This document shows positions 45,232 through 54,690 of a stretch of DNA of 64,000 nucleotides, piece by piece. Each line of letters begins with the position of its first letter. Positions within the stretch are counted from its first letter, which is position 1. This stretch comes from Labrys sp. KNU-23 (GTDB lineage: Bacteria; Pseudomonadota; Alphaproteobacteria; Rhizobiales; Labraceae), in the NCBI RefSeq assembly GCF_008330945.1, contig NZ_CP043489.1, positions 1 through 64,000 on the forward strand, read 5' to 3'. The translations under genes were made by a program, and so were the position numbers. The notes under the pieces are model-generated. The model saw only the letters and a program-made list of their open reading frames with translations. It was not told the DNA's origin and ran no database searches.

Positions 45232-46635
45232 ATGCGCTGCACGCTCCTTGTCTGCCTGCTCTTTCTCGCGCCATCGGCCCGGGCCGCTTCGGACTTCACG
45301 GATGGCGTCTGGCTGACAACGGGTTACGGGCATGCCTATGCCATCGACGGCTCACATCTGCAGCGTTTCGAGATCACGGCGGTCAGTTGCCAGAAATCGG
45401 TCTCAGCCGAGCGCGTCACGGCTTCCGAGACCTCCGTGCGGTTTGCCGGCTCCAGCATCAATAACGACACCGGCGTGACCGATGCCTTCATTTTCCGGCC
45501 GGGACGACAGCCGAACCAACTCGTGTTGAACGTCGACGGCGTCGCCACGCAGACCCAACTCACGCGCTCCGATACACTGCCGGCAGTCTGTTCACAGGCC
45601 GCCTCCACGGATCCTGTCGTCAATTTCGACATATTCGCCCGGACTTTCGCCGAGCAATATCCCTTCTTCGCACGGCATCGCGTGGATTGGGCGGCCACCA
45701 CAGCTGCACACCGAGCTGCCATCGGATCCACCACGGACGAACAGACGCTCTTCCGGCATTTTCGCGAAATGCTGGCGCCCCTCGAAGATGCCCATGTCTG
45801 GGTCGAGGCACCGGCTCTCGGGCTGGAATTCAGCGGCTGGCGTCCCCCCGCAACCAGGAGCGAGACAGTCCATCAGCAGGCGCTGGCCATCATCGAAAAA
45901 CGTTTCCTGACAACGCCCCTCGCCTGGTACTGCAACCGCCAGCTTGCTTTCGGCATGCTGCCCGGCGGTGTTGGCTATTTGCTGATCGTCAGTTTCGAGA
46001 ACTACGACAAGAATGCCGAGAGCGAAGCTCAGGCAGCCGCCCTCGAGACAGCCCTGGACGATATTTTCGGCAAGGCACCGGGCTTGCGCGGGCTCATTGT
46101 CGACATACGCCTCAATGGCGGCGGCACTGAAATGTTGGGCCTGAAGATCGCCGCTCGCCTGACCGCCAAGCCCTACCTCGCCTCCAGCAAGATCTTCCGC
46201 ATCGATCCGACAGACCCGACGAAGTTCAGCAAACCACAGGCGATCATGGTCAGGCCGTCATCGCAGCCGGGCTTTTACGGGCCGATGGCCCTGCTAATGG
46301 GCCATGACAGCGTCAGCGCAGCCGAGGCCTTCGCCATGTCGCTTCAGGGACGCGCGCTTAAGCCCATTTTCATCGGCGAGAACACGCAAGGCGTCTTCTC
46401 CGACGTACTTATCCGCCACTTGCCGAATGGCTGGCGCTTCGGCGTCCCCAATGAAATCTACTTGAATGAAAGTGGGCAAGCTTATGATATCACGGGTGTT
46501 CCACCCGACAGGATCGTGGCTTTGTTCACCGAGGCCGATCTCAAGACCGAGCGCGACCCTGCCCTTGAAGCCGCAGCGCGCGCCATCGATGATGCTACTC
46601 GATCGGGGCATGTGCCTAGCCCCCCAGAACGATAA
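45232..46635 (+). CDS. Secreted S41-like peptidase
   Basis: A 467-residue exported protein. A Sec signal (MRCTLLVCLLFLAPSARAA) precedes an N-terminal domain and a C-terminal S41 (C-terminal processing/tail-specific protease) domain. The latter shows GYLLIVSFENYD, LRGLIVDIRLNGGGTE and the nucleophile segment MGHDSVSAAEAFAM, where the serine sits before AAE. No PDZ domain is evident between them. It is likely periplasmic; the substrate is unknown. Confidence 0.82.
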   Translation: MRCTLLVCLLFLAPSARAASDFTDGVWLTTGYGHAYAIDGSHLQRFEITAVSCQKSVSAERVTASETSVRFAGSSINNDTGVTDAFIFRPGRQPNQLVLNVDGVATQTQLTRSDTLPAVCSQAASTDPVVNFDIFARTFAEQYPFFARHRVDWAATTAAHRAAIGSTTDEQTLFRHFREMLAPLEDAHVWVEAPALGLEFSGWRPPATRSETVHQQALAIIEKRFLTTPLAWYCNRQLAFGMLPGGVGYLLIVSFENYDKNAESEAQAAALETALDDIFGKAPGLRGLIVDIRLNGGGTEMLGLKIAARLTAKPYLASSKIFRIDPTDPTKFSKPQAIMVRPSSQPGFYGPMALLMGHDSVSAAEAFAMSLQGRALKPIFIGENTQGVFSDVLIRHLPNGWRFGVPNEIYLNESGQAYDITGVPPDRIVALFTEADLKTERDPALEAAARAIDDATRSGHVPSPPER

Positions 46636-46681
46636 TGCATAACTTTATATATTAATTACTATGCGTTGATATATAATGATT

Positions 46682-47371
46682 TTATCTATATTGTTGCTCC
46701 GATAGACGCCTGATTTCGGCGATCATTGCATCCGTGCTGCGCGTGCGGCAATAGTGGCCGCCCATGCTGTCGATCGAAGCCACGTGGTTTTCGGGTGCCT
46801 CGGCCGCGCAGCAATCCTCAACCTGGGTCACGAGGAAACCGCGGTCGGCGGCATCTCGTATCGCCGACTCGACGCACTGGTCGGTCACCACGCCGTAGAT
46901 GACCAGAAACTCCACGCCGAGATTGCGCAGGACATACTCGATATTGGTGGCATTGAAGATGCCGGATGCCGTCTTGGGTATGATGATCTCATCGCCCCTG
47001 GGACCGACAGCCTCGATCACCTTCGCCTCCCAGCAGCCTTTCGGGAAATTCAAGCCTGAGATCTTGTGGTCCAGGCTGCGGTCGCGCCCATCCTGGGTCA
47101 GGCTTTCCAGCACGGTGAAGATCACCTCGATGCCGGCAGCCCTCGCCGCATCCTGCAGGCGGGCCTGGTTGGGGATCACCACGCTGTCGATGTGCTCGTA
47201 GAAGGCCCGCTTTGCTGCCTCCGGCGTGCCGGGCGTGCGTGCCCGTGCCAGAATCTGCGCATTGAATTCGCCATTCTGCATGTCGACGTTGAGCAGCGCT
47301 GTTCGGGCCGGAACGATCTCACGCTCGCGGTAGGCGCCGCCCGGCGCGTCGATGGCTGGAACGCCTGCCAT
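46682..47371 (-). CDS. Isochorismatase-family cysteine hydrolase, copy A
   Basis: A 229-residue hydrolase with the family triad: Asp in ALLNVDMQNGEF, Lys in IIPKTASGIF and Cys in GVVTDQCVESA. Family members cleave amide, carbamoyl or ureido bonds. It shares the uncommon segment SLTQDGRDRSLDHK with the second hydrolase of the neighbouring operon (50625-51251), so the two are paralogues. It is divergent from the RpiR regulator, with an operator-like palindrome in between. Confidence 0.88.
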   Translation of the reverse strand: MAGVPAIDAPGGAYREREIVPARTALLNVDMQNGEFNAQILARARTPGTPEAAKRAFYEHIDSVVIPNQARLQDAARAAGIEVIFTVLESLTQDGRDRSLDHKISGLNFPKGCWEAKVIEAVGPRGDEIIIPKTASGIFNATNIEYVLRNLGVEFLVIYGVVTDQCVESAIRDAADRGFLVTQVEDCCAAEAPENHVASIDSMGGHYCRTRSTDAMIAEIRRLSEQQYR

Positions 47372-47400
47372 GATATCCTCGTGGGATAGGATGCTTGGTT

Positions 47401-47414
47401 GTAATTCAAATTAC
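47401..47414. promoter_or_regulatory. Palindrome GTAATTCAAATTAC, putative RpiR operator
   Basis: A perfect 14-base dyad GTAATT-CA-AATTAC in the divergent spacer between hydrolase A and the RpiR regulator. Part of it (AAATTACGGC, 47408-47417) reappears upstream of the glutamine-synthetase-like gene. It fits an AT-rich RpiR site; binding is inferred. Confidence 0.5.
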
Positions 47415-47520
47415 GGCTTTGCCGGTATTTGACCTATCCTGTACCGAGGCATTGTGAAAAACAATGGCATCCATGCGGACGTCGAGAACATCCGCGGGGA
47501 CGTCGAGAAGAGGTATCGCC

Positions 47521-48387
47521 ATGGAGCCCCCGAGAGCCGCCCTGCCCCAGGCCACCACGACGCTCGCCGATCGCGTGGCCGCGACCATGCCGTCCCTGAG
47601 CGATGCGGAAAAGCGCGCGGCGCGCGCGCTTCTCGCCCGTTATCCCACCACCGGCATGGAGACGGTGGCCCTGTTTGCCGAAAGAGCCAAGGTGAGTGCT
47701 CCCACCATTCTGCGCTTCGTGGCCAAGCTCGGGTTTCCGGGCTATGCCGACTTCCGGCGGGCGTTGCGCGAGGAAATGGAGGCCCAGGCCGAATTCCCCC
47801 TCACGCGCCCCCACGCCGATGCCTCGACATCGGCGCTACTCGAGTTTGGCGGTGCCCTGGCCGAGACGGCGCAAGGCTCGATCGCCATGATCAACGAGGC
47901 GGAACTGGCACGCCTGGTCGATATTCTCGTCGACGAGCGGCGCCAGGTTTTCCTGCTCGGCGGCGACTTCACCGAGCCGGCTGCCCGGCATCTCGAATTC
48001 CACCTGCGCAAGCTTCGCGGCAGGGTCAGGCTGTTCTCCGCAGGATTGATGCGACGCGCCGACGAACTCGCCGAGCTTCGGCGCAAGGATGTCGTCATCC
48101 TGTTCGATATCCGCCGCTATCAGGCCGACACGGTGCGTACGGCAGAGGTCGCCAAGAGCCGGGACGCCGTAGTCGCCCTTTTTACCGACCAGTGGATGTC
48201 GGATGCCGCCCAGGTCGCCGATATCGTGCTGCGGGCTCGTGTCGACGTCCCCTCGCCCTGGGACAGCCTGATCGGTGTGATCGCCCTGGTGGAGGCGGTC
48301 GCGCTTGCGATTGATTCTCGGCAATGGCCGATTGCCAGGACCCGCTTCGAGACCATCGAAGGCGTCCGACAGAAGCTGCTCCCCTGA
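47521..48387 (+). CDS. MurR/RpiR-family transcriptional regulator
   Basis: A 288-residue regulator with an N-terminal HTH_6 domain (MPSLSDAEKRAARALLARYPTTGMETVALFAERAKVSAPTILRFVAKLGFPGYADFRRALREE, about residues 20-85) and a C-terminal SIS domain (QVFLLGGDFTEPAARHLEFHL). SIS domains usually sense phosphosugars or related ligands. The start at 47521 has AGAAGAGG eight bases before it. It is upstream of, and probably controls, the amine/amide operon and divergent hydrolase A. Confidence 0.88.
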   Translation: MEPPRAALPQATTTLADRVAATMPSLSDAEKRAARALLARYPTTGMETVALFAERAKVSAPTILRFVAKLGFPGYADFRRALREEMEAQAEFPLTRPHADASTSALLEFGGALAETAQGSIAMINEAELARLVDILVDERRQVFLLGGDFTEPAARHLEFHLRKLRGRVRLFSAGLMRRADELAELRRKDVVILFDIRRYQADTVRTAEVAKSRDAVVALFTDQWMSDAAQVADIVLRARVDVPSPWDSLIGVIALVEAVALAIDSRQWPIARTRFETIEGVRQKLLP

Positions 48388-48404
48388 CGCTCGTTTATTT
48401 TGCT

Positions 48405-48418
48405 AAAAATTACGGCAT
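48405..48418. promoter_or_regulatory. Second AAATTACGGC motif, upstream of the GS-like gene
   Basis: The ten bases AAATTACGGC (48407-48416) match those at 47408-47417, set in an AT-rich TTTATTTTGCTAAAAATTAC context about 85 bases before the GS-like ATG. A shared RpiR operator is proposed. Confidence 0.4.
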
Positions 48419-48499
48419 GGCCGCCATTAACATGATCTTGTAAGAAATAATTCTCGCGTGCTAGCGTTCGTCCCAATAAAACAGGGGAACGGCACGCCC

Positions 48500-49819
48500 A
48501 TGGCAACAAGGCCTGAGAGCGTCATCACGGTCTGCTGCAGCGACATTGCCGGTCAGGTCCGAGGCAAGGGGTTTCCGGCGGCCGATCTGGAGAACCGTCG
48601 CCGCTTCGGCGTCGGCTGGACCCCAACCAACGTCATGATCAATTGCTTCGGCCGCATCCCCGCCACCCCTTTCGGCGCGGAGGGCGATCTCATGCTGGTG
48701 CCGCAGCCCGGCGGCGATATCCGCCTGCCCTATGACGACGGCACGCCCGCCGAGCACATCATCCTCGGTGACATCAAGACCATGGCGGGCGAACCGTGGG
48801 ATTGCTGCCTGCGCAGCCTGCTCAAGCGAGCCCTTGCCGCGCTTGAGGCAGAGGCAGGCCTGCGCCTCATCGCCAGCTTCGAGCATGAATTCTGGTACGA
48901 GGCCGGTGAAGAGCGTCCGGGCGATTCCTATGCCGCCAGCAGCCTCAGGGGCATGGAGAGCTTCATCGGCTCTTTCCTCGCGGCCTTGCGCGCCAATGAT
49001 ATCGCTCCCGACACGTTCCTGCCGGAATATGGCCCGAGGCAGTATGAAATTACCATCGACCCGACAGAAGGCCTGAAGGCGGCCGACCAGGCGGTAAAGC
49101 TCCGCGAGATCTGCCGCTCTCTGGCCCGCCGTCACGGCAGCCATGCAAGTTTCTCGCCCGTGGTGACGCCGGGCATCGTCGGCAATGGTGTGCACATCCA
49201 TTTCAGCCTGACCGACCTTACCGGCAAGCCTGTCTGTTATGAGCCTGGACAACCAGGAGGCATCAGCGAGGTCGCGGCTTCCTTCTGTGCCGGCATCCTC
49301 AGGCACGCTCGGGCGCTGTGTGCCGTCACTGCGCCGAGCGTGATTTCCTATGAGCGGCTGAAGCCACATTCCTGGTCGGCCTATTACGCCAATCTCGCCG
49401 ATCGGGACCGCGAGGCGCTCTTGAGAATCTGCCCCTATCCCGAAATCGAGGGCGTCGACGTCGCGAAGCGCTACAACATCGAATATCGCGGCGCCGACGC
49501 CACGGCGAGCCCCCATCTGCAACTGGCCATGCTGGTCTTTGCCGGCCTTTCGGGCATACGCGACGCCCTCCCCGCTCCCTTCATCTCCAGCGGCGATCCC
49601 GGGCGTTGGAGTGCCGAGGAACGCGCCGAACGAGGCATTGGCGATCTGCCGCGCAGCCTCGGCGAAGCCCTGGACGCCCTGGAAGCCGACACCGCCGCCG
49701 TCACCTGGCTCGGCCCAGTCCTGACCAAGGCCTATCTCATGCATAAGCGCGGCGAAATCGGGATGGCCGGGGACACCGGCCTGGAAGAACTCTGTGCCCT
49801 CTATGCGAGGGCCTATTGA
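48500..49819 (+). CDS. Glutamine synthetase family protein (gamma-glutamyl-amine ligase-like)
   Basis: A 439-residue class-I GS fold enzyme. Signatures are IASFEHEFWYEAGEER (Glu metal ligands), GPRQYEITIDPTEGL, HGSHASFSPVVTPGIVGNGVHIHFSL (the ATP/metal HGxHIH motif) and NIEYRGADATASPHL. It lacks features of housekeeping GlnA and resembles the PuuA/GlnA-like group that joins glutamate to amines. ATG 48500 follows CAGGGGAACG. It starts the operon and its stop overlaps the next start (TGATG). The amine substrate is unknown. Confidence 0.87.
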   Translation: MATRPESVITVCCSDIAGQVRGKGFPAADLENRRRFGVGWTPTNVMINCFGRIPATPFGAEGDLMLVPQPGGDIRLPYDDGTPAEHIILGDIKTMAGEPWDCCLRSLLKRALAALEAEAGLRLIASFEHEFWYEAGEERPGDSYAASSLRGMESFIGSFLAALRANDIAPDTFLPEYGPRQYEITIDPTEGLKAADQAVKLREICRSLARRHGSHASFSPVVTPGIVGNGVHIHFSLTDLTGKPVCYEPGQPGGISEVAASFCAGILRHARALCAVTAPSVISYERLKPHSWSAYYANLADRDREALLRICPYPEIEGVDVAKRYNIEYRGADATASPHLQLAMLVFAGLSGIRDALPAPFISSGDPGRWSAEERAERGIGDLPRSLGEALDALEADTAAVTWLGPVLTKAYLMHKRGEIGMAGDTGLEELCALYARAY

Positions 49820-50628
49820 TGGCCTCGTCCCTGCGCCCTGCCCCGACCGGCCTGCTCGCCGCCGACGATCCGCCACCGGTCGGCTTGCACAATGGAGAGG
49901 CCTCCTCCCCTTTCCTGATCATTTGCGATCATGCCGGCAATGCGGTTCCCGCCGCCCTGGCAGGGCTGGGCTTGCCACAATCGGAACTCGATCGTCATAT
50001 CGGCATCGATATCGGCATCCTGGGCGTCAGCAAGGGCCTGTCCGATCACCTGCAGGCGCCGCTGATATTCCAGCGCTATTCGCGTCTGGTGGCCGAGTGC
50101 AATCGCCGGCTCGACTCGCCCAGCTTCATGACGCCCATTTCCGACGGGACACAGGTACCGGCCAACCAGGATCCGACGGCCGAAGACCGCCGGGGGCGCA
50201 TCCGCGAGATCGTCGAACCCTATCACAGCGAGATCTCAAGCCGGATCGACCGCAAGCTGGCGACCGGCCACCCCCTGATCCTGGTGTCGATGCACAGCTT
50301 CACGCCCTCGCTTCGGGCCGCTCCGGCACCGCGCCCGTGGCATGTCGGCCTTTGCTATCATGACAACCGCCAATTCTCGGACCTGGTCCTCACCGAATTG
50401 ACGCATCAGCGCGATCTCGTGATCGGGCGCAACGAGCCCTATGGCGTCAACATGGCCGAGGATTATTCCGTACCCGTCCATGGCGAGGAACGGCGGCTGC
50501 CCTATGTCGAATTCGAGATCCGCCAGGACCTGATCGCCGAGGCATCCGGCCAGGCCGCCTGGGCAGCCCGCCTCGCTCCCATTCTGCTGGCGGCCTATGC
50601 GCGCTTCGACGTGGAGGCCCGCCGATGA
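49819..50628 (+). CDS. N-formylglutamate amidohydrolase family protein
   Basis: A 269-residue zinc hydrolase family protein (FGase/HutG-like). Family segments are LIICDHAGNAVPAAL, DIGIDIGILGVSKGLSD, LVAECNRRLDSP, LILVSMHSFTP and YVEFEIRQDLI. In known members this hydrolyses an amide on a glutamate derivative. Here its start overlaps the GS-like gene, which suggests that it acts on the gamma-glutamyl or N-acyl product. The stop overlaps the start of hydrolase B. Confidence 0.88.
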   Translation: MASSLRPAPTGLLAADDPPPVGLHNGEASSPFLIICDHAGNAVPAALAGLGLPQSELDRHIGIDIGILGVSKGLSDHLQAPLIFQRYSRLVAECNRRLDSPSFMTPISDGTQVPANQDPTAEDRRGRIREIVEPYHSEISSRIDRKLATGHPLILVSMHSFTPSLRAAPAPRPWHVGLCYHDNRQFSDLVLTELTHQRDLVIGRNEPYGVNMAEDYSVPVHGEERRLPYVEFEIRQDLIAEASGQAAWAARLAPILLAAYARFDVEARR

Positions 50629-51251
50629 TCTCCGATCGCAAGGCCCCCCTCGCCCCCACCCGCACCGCGATCCTGGTGATCGACACCCAGGACGGCATCT
50701 TCAATGCACAGGCGGAGGTGATACGGCCCCATTTCTATCGCTCGGCCCGCGACGTCGCGATTCCGAATATCGCACGCCTGCTGGCCGCCGGTCGGGCCGC
50801 CGGCGCCGAGATCATCTATACCGTCATCGCCAGCCTGACCGAGGACGGGCGCGACCGCAGCCTCGACTATAAGCAAACCGGCTTTCACTTCCCGCCCGGC
50901 AGCCCTCAGACGCGCGTCATCGCCGAACTCGCGCCCGATCCGGACGAGATGGTGCTGCCGAAAACCTCGTCCAGCCTCTTCAATTCCACCAATTTCGAAT
51001 ATCTCGTCCGCAATATCGGGCTCGACACCATCGTGGTGACGGGCTTCCTGACCGATCAATGCATCGACCACACGGTGCGCGACGGCGCCGATCGCGGCTT
51101 TCGCATGGTCTGCCCCGTCGATGCCTGCACGACCGACACGCTCGAACGCCATCAGCGGGCCTTGAGCGCCTTCAAGGGTTATTGCCGACAGGCCAGCACC
51201 GACGAACTGGTGAGGGAACTGACGAGCTCGCGGAGGCGTAGCGATGGCTGA
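50625..51251 (+). CDS. Isochorismatase-family cysteine hydrolase, copy B
   Basis: A 208-residue paralogue of hydrolase A, with the triad Asp in AILVIDTQDGIF, Lys in VLPKTSSSLF and Cys in GFLTDQCIDHTV. It keeps SLTEDGRDRSLDYK as in A. It overlaps the genes on both sides (upstream stop, downstream livG-like start), so it belongs to the operon. The amide or carbamoyl substrate is unknown. Confidence 0.88.
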   Translation: MISDRKAPLAPTRTAILVIDTQDGIFNAQAEVIRPHFYRSARDVAIPNIARLLAAGRAAGAEIIYTVIASLTEDGRDRSLDYKQTGFHFPPGSPQTRVIAELAPDPDEMVLPKTSSSLFNSTNFEYLVRNIGLDTIVVTGFLTDQCIDHTVRDGADRGFRMVCPVDACTTDTLERHQRALSAFKGYCRQASTDELVRELTSSRRRSDG

Positions 51252-52020
51252 ACCATCCACGCCCTTGCTGCGCACGGCCGATCTCACGAAGGCCTTCCGG
51301 GGCCTGGTGGCCTTGCGTAATCAGGCCATCAGCGTACGGGCCGGCGAGATCGTCGGCATCATCGGTCCGAACGGATCGGGCAAGAGTACCTTCTTCAATC
51401 TGGTGACCGGATTCTCCCGGCCCAATGCCGGCACGATCGAGTTCCAGGGCCAGTCGATCGCGGGGCTGTCGACAGCTGCCATCGTCGAACGGGGCATCGC
51501 CCGCACCTTTCAGGGCTCACGCCTGTTCGGCTCGCTGAGCGTCAAGGACAATGTACTGGCCGCAGCCCAGCTCCGTCACCCCATCGGCCCTTTTGCCGCA
51601 ATCCTGCGGGGTCAGCGCTACCGCGCTCACCTCGCCGCCGCCGAACACGCTGCCGATGAACTGCTCGACCTGATGGCGCTCAGGCCGCAGGCCCTGCAGC
51701 CGGCATCCGCTTTGCCCTATGGCGACCAGCGCCGTCTTGAGATCGCTCGCGCTTTGGCGACGCAGCCACGGCTATTGCTGCTCGACGAACCCGCCGCCGG
51801 CCTCGACTCCAACGAGACCCGGATCCTGGCCGGGTTGATCCGCACCATCCGGGATCGCTACGGCATCGCCGTCGTGGTGGTCGAGCACGACATGGACCTG
51901 ATCATGAATCTGTGTGAGCGCATCCAGGTCCTGGCCACCGGCGAGGTCATCTGCACCGGCACGCCGGCGGAAGTGCGCAGCAATAGCAGGGTTCGGGAGG
52001 CCTATCTCGGCCATGCCTGA
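51244..52020 (+). CDS. Branched-chain-type ABC transporter ATP-binding protein (LivG-like)
   Basis: A 258-residue importer ATPase: Walker A GPNGSGKST, signature region SALPYGDQRRLEIARAL, which replaces LSGGQ as in many LivG proteins, and Walker B LLLLDEPAAGLD, followed by VVVEHDMDLIM. It pairs with the LivF-like ATPase downstream. It overlaps hydrolase B and the LivF start by eight bases. Confidence 0.93.
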   Translation: MAEPSTPLLRTADLTKAFRGLVALRNQAISVRAGEIVGIIGPNGSGKSTFFNLVTGFSRPNAGTIEFQGQSIAGLSTAAIVERGIARTFQGSRLFGSLSVKDNVLAAAQLRHPIGPFAAILRGQRYRAHLAAAEHAADELLDLMALRPQALQPASALPYGDQRRLEIARALATQPRLLLLDEPAAGLDSNETRILAGLIRTIRDRYGIAVVVVEHDMDLIMNLCERIQVLATGEVICTGTPAEVRSNSRVREAYLGHA

Positions 52021-52750
52021 CGTCCGCTCCTCCTCCCCCCTGCTCCGGATCGACGGGCTCGAAGTCAATTTCGGCGCGGTACGCGCGCTCAAGGGCGTGT
52101 CCCTCGATGTCAACAAGGGTGAAGTCGTCGCCCTGGTCGGGGCCAACGGCGCCGGCAAGAGCACGACATTGCGCACGGTCTCCGGTTTGAACCGTCCGAG
52201 GGCCGGCGGCATCACCTTTGCAGGCCGGGCCATCGCAACCCTTCCTCCGGCCGAGATCGTGCGGATCGGCATCTCGCACAGTCCGGAGGGTCGGCGCCTG
52301 TTCGGGGGCCTGACGGTGGCCGACAATCTGCGCCTCGGCGCCTGCACACGGCGGGATCACGACGGCATCGTCCGTGACCAGGAACGCATGTTCGCCCTGT
52401 TCCCCATCCTCAAGCAGCGCCTGACGCAGCTGGCCGGCACGCTCTCGGGTGGCGAGCAGCAACAGCTTGCCCTCGCCCGCGCCATGATGGCGGCCCCTCG
52501 CCTCCTTCTGCTCGACGAACCTTCGCTCGGAGTCGCTCCCCTGCTGGTCCGCCATATCTTCGACGCGCTGGCCGAGCTCAAGCGCCAGGGCATGACCATG
52601 CTGCTCGTCGAGCAGAACATCGCCATCGCCCTCGAATTGGCCGACCGGGCTTATGTGCTGCGCACCGGCCGCGTGGTGCTGTCAGGCAGTTCCGCCGAGT
52701 TGACGGCCAATGACCGCGTCGCACAGGCCTATCTGGGGGCCGACGAATGA
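52013..52750 (+). CDS. Branched-chain-type ABC transporter ATP-binding protein (LivF-like)
   Basis: A 245-residue importer ATPase with Walker A GANGAGKST, signature LSGGEQQQLALARAM and Walker B LLLLDEPSLGVAP. ATG 52013 was chosen because the LivG stop lies at 52018-52020 and the family N-terminus starts there. Its stop overlaps the LivH-like permease start. Confidence 0.92.
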   Translation: MPDVRSSSPLLRIDGLEVNFGAVRALKGVSLDVNKGEVVALVGANGAGKSTTLRTVSGLNRPRAGGITFAGRAIATLPPAEIVRIGISHSPEGRRLFGGLTVADNLRLGACTRRDHDGIVRDQERMFALFPILKQRLTQLAGTLSGGEQQQLALARAMMAAPRLLLLDEPSLGVAPLLVRHIFDALAELKRQGMTMLLVEQNIAIALELADRAYVLRTGRVVLSGSSAELTANDRVAQAYLGADE

Positions 52751-53649
52751 ACGGGTTCGAATATGTCCTCCAGCAGATCATCAACGCCGTCAGCCTCGGC
52801 AGCCTCTACGCTCTCGTGGCGGTCGGCCTGTCCATCGTCTTCGGTGTGCTCAAGCTGACCAATTTCGCCCATGGCGACGTGATGATGGTGGGCGCTTTCG
52901 CCACCGTGATCCTCGGTGCCGCCGGCATGCCTTTCGCCCTCGCCATGCTCTGCGGCATCCTCGCCGCGGCCTTGGCCGGCTTCGTGATCGAGCGCATCGC
53001 CTACCGGCCCATTCGCAATGCCCCCGACGTCACTCGGCTGCTGACCAGCCTTGCCGTCACCTACATCCTGGAAAATCTCGGCATCCTGGCCTTCACCTCT
53101 TCGCCGCGCAATTTTCCCCTGCCCGATTTGCTCAACGGTTCCTGGCAGCTGGCTGATGGTGCGATCACCTTCACCAACATCAACATCCTGACCATCGCCC
53201 TCTCCTTCCTGTCGCTGCTGGGGCTGGGCTGGTTCATCACCCGCACCACCGTCGGGCTTGGCATGCGGGCGGCGGCCGAGGACATGTCGGCCGCCCATCT
53301 CGTCGGCCTCGATGTCAACCGCGTCATCGTGATCGCCTTCGTGGTGGCCTCCGCCTATGCCGGTCTCGCCGGCGTGCTCTGGGCGGCGCAGGCCGGCGTC
53401 GTCCAGCCCCAGATGGGCTTCACGCCTTTGCTGAAGGCCTTCGTCGCCGCGATCATCGGCGGCTTCGGCTCGATCGCCGGTGCCCTCGTCGGCGGCTACA
53501 TGCTCGGGGCTCTCGAGATCTTCATCGTCGCTTTCCTGCCCGATGCGGTGACGCCCTATCGCGATGCCATCGTCTTCAGCCTGCTGATAGCCTTCCTGCT
53601 GTTCCGTCCCGGCGGCCTGCTGCAGCCCAATCGCGAGATCAAGCTATGA
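52747..53649 (+). CDS. Branched-chain-type ABC transporter permease (LivH-like)
   Basis: A 300-residue membrane permease with eight or so hydrophobic helices. Family segments are QIINAVSLGSLYALVAVGLS and GLGMRAAAEDMSAAHLVGLDV (EAA-like loop), and it ends RPGGLLQPNREIKL. It forms the membrane channel with the LivM-like protein. Confidence 0.93.
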   Translation: MNGFEYVLQQIINAVSLGSLYALVAVGLSIVFGVLKLTNFAHGDVMMVGAFATVILGAAGMPFALAMLCGILAAALAGFVIERIAYRPIRNAPDVTRLLTSLAVTYILENLGILAFTSSPRNFPLPDLLNGSWQLADGAITFTNINILTIALSFLSLLGLGWFITRTTVGLGMRAAAEDMSAAHLVGLDVNRVIVIAFVVASAYAGLAGVLWAAQAGVVQPQMGFTPLLKAFVAAIIGGFGSIAGALVGGYMLGALEIFIVAFLPDAVTPYRDAIVFSLLIAFLLFRPGGLLQPNREIKL

Positions 53650-54686
53650 AAGCCGGCCTGCGCCTTCTCCTCACCGTCGCCATCGGCATCGTTCTCGCCG
53701 CCCTGGTCGCCATCGGCGCGCCCCTGGTCCTGAGCGACTATTTCACCCGCATCCTCATCTTGATCGCACTCAACTCGGTCCTGGTGCTCTCGCTATCGCT
53801 CAGCAACGGCTTTACCGGCGTGTTCTCGCTCGGCCATGTCGGCTTCGTCGGCGCCGGCGCCTATGCCTCGGGCATCCTGTCGCTGACGGTGCAGCAAAAG
53901 GCTGCCTTGCTGCCGCATCTGCCGGCCCTGCTGTCCGGCTTCAGCTTGCCCTTCCTGCCGGCAACCCTGGCCGCCGGCCTGTTCACGGCCCTGCTCGCGG
54001 TGATCGTCGGCTATCCCCTGATGCGCCTGTCGGGCTATTTCGTCTCCGTCGCGACCATGGGTTTTCTCATCATCGTCAATGTCGTCCTGATCAACGCGGC
54101 GGATTTCACCCGCGGCTCGCGCACCTTCACCGGCGTGCCGCTGCAGACCAACCTGCCCTGGGTGATGGCGTGGCTGGTGGTGACGCTCGTCTTGCTGGCC
54201 CGCCTGGTCTATTCCCCCTTCGGCCGCTCGATGATGGCCGTCAGGGACGACACCATCGCCGCCGGCGCCATTGGCATCGGCGTGCTGCGCACACGCCTGG
54301 TCGCCTTCGTGATCGGGGCCTTTTTCGCCGGCGTCGGTGGTTCGCTCTATGCCCATTATCTCGGCTCCTTCTCGCCGATCACCTTCTACTTCGCCATGAC
54401 GCTGAACCTGATCGCCATGCTCGTCCTGGGCGGCATGGGCTCGCTTTCGGGCGCCCTGATCGGCGTCGTCTGCGTCTCCCTTCTTTCGGAAGTGCTGCGC
54501 TCGGCCGAGCGAGGCTTCAGCCTGCTCGGCGTGACCGTGCCGCCCTTGTTCGGGGCGAGCCAGATCGTGCTCGGCATTCTCTTCATCCTGATCATGATCT
54601 TCCGGCCGAAGGGGATCATGGGCGACCGCGAACTGACATTCGGGGCGACCAAAACATCGGCGAGCAATCCATCAATCGAGAGGTGA
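53646..54686 (+). CDS. Branched-chain-type ABC transporter permease (LivM-like)
   Basis: A 346-residue permease, longer than LivH, with around nine to ten hydrophobic helices. Typical segments are LVLSLSLSNGFTGVFSLGHVGFVGAGAY, GRSMMAVRDDTIAAGAIGIGV and the ending RPKGIMGDREL. It overlaps LivH by four bases. Confidence 0.93.
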   Translation: MKAGLRLLLTVAIGIVLAALVAIGAPLVLSDYFTRILILIALNSVLVLSLSLSNGFTGVFSLGHVGFVGAGAYASGILSLTVQQKAALLPHLPALLSGFSLPFLPATLAAGLFTALLAVIVGYPLMRLSGYFVSVATMGFLIIVNVVLINAADFTRGSRTFTGVPLQTNLPWVMAWLVVTLVLLARLVYSPFGRSMMAVRDDTIAAGAIGIGVLRTRLVAFVIGAFFAGVGGSLYAHYLGSFSPITFYFAMTLNLIAMLVLGGMGSLSGALIGVVCVSLLSEVLRSAERGFSLLGVTVPPLFGASQIVLGILFILIMIFRPKGIMGDRELTFGATKTSASNPSIER

Positions 54687-54690
54687 CCAG

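Noticed and set aside
44944..45333. Minus-strand frame that could encode a 62-residue protein (MSDTKVRKSLDQ...)
   Set aside because: Weak start context, overlaps the start of the peptidase gene, and no family pattern; left as unproven.
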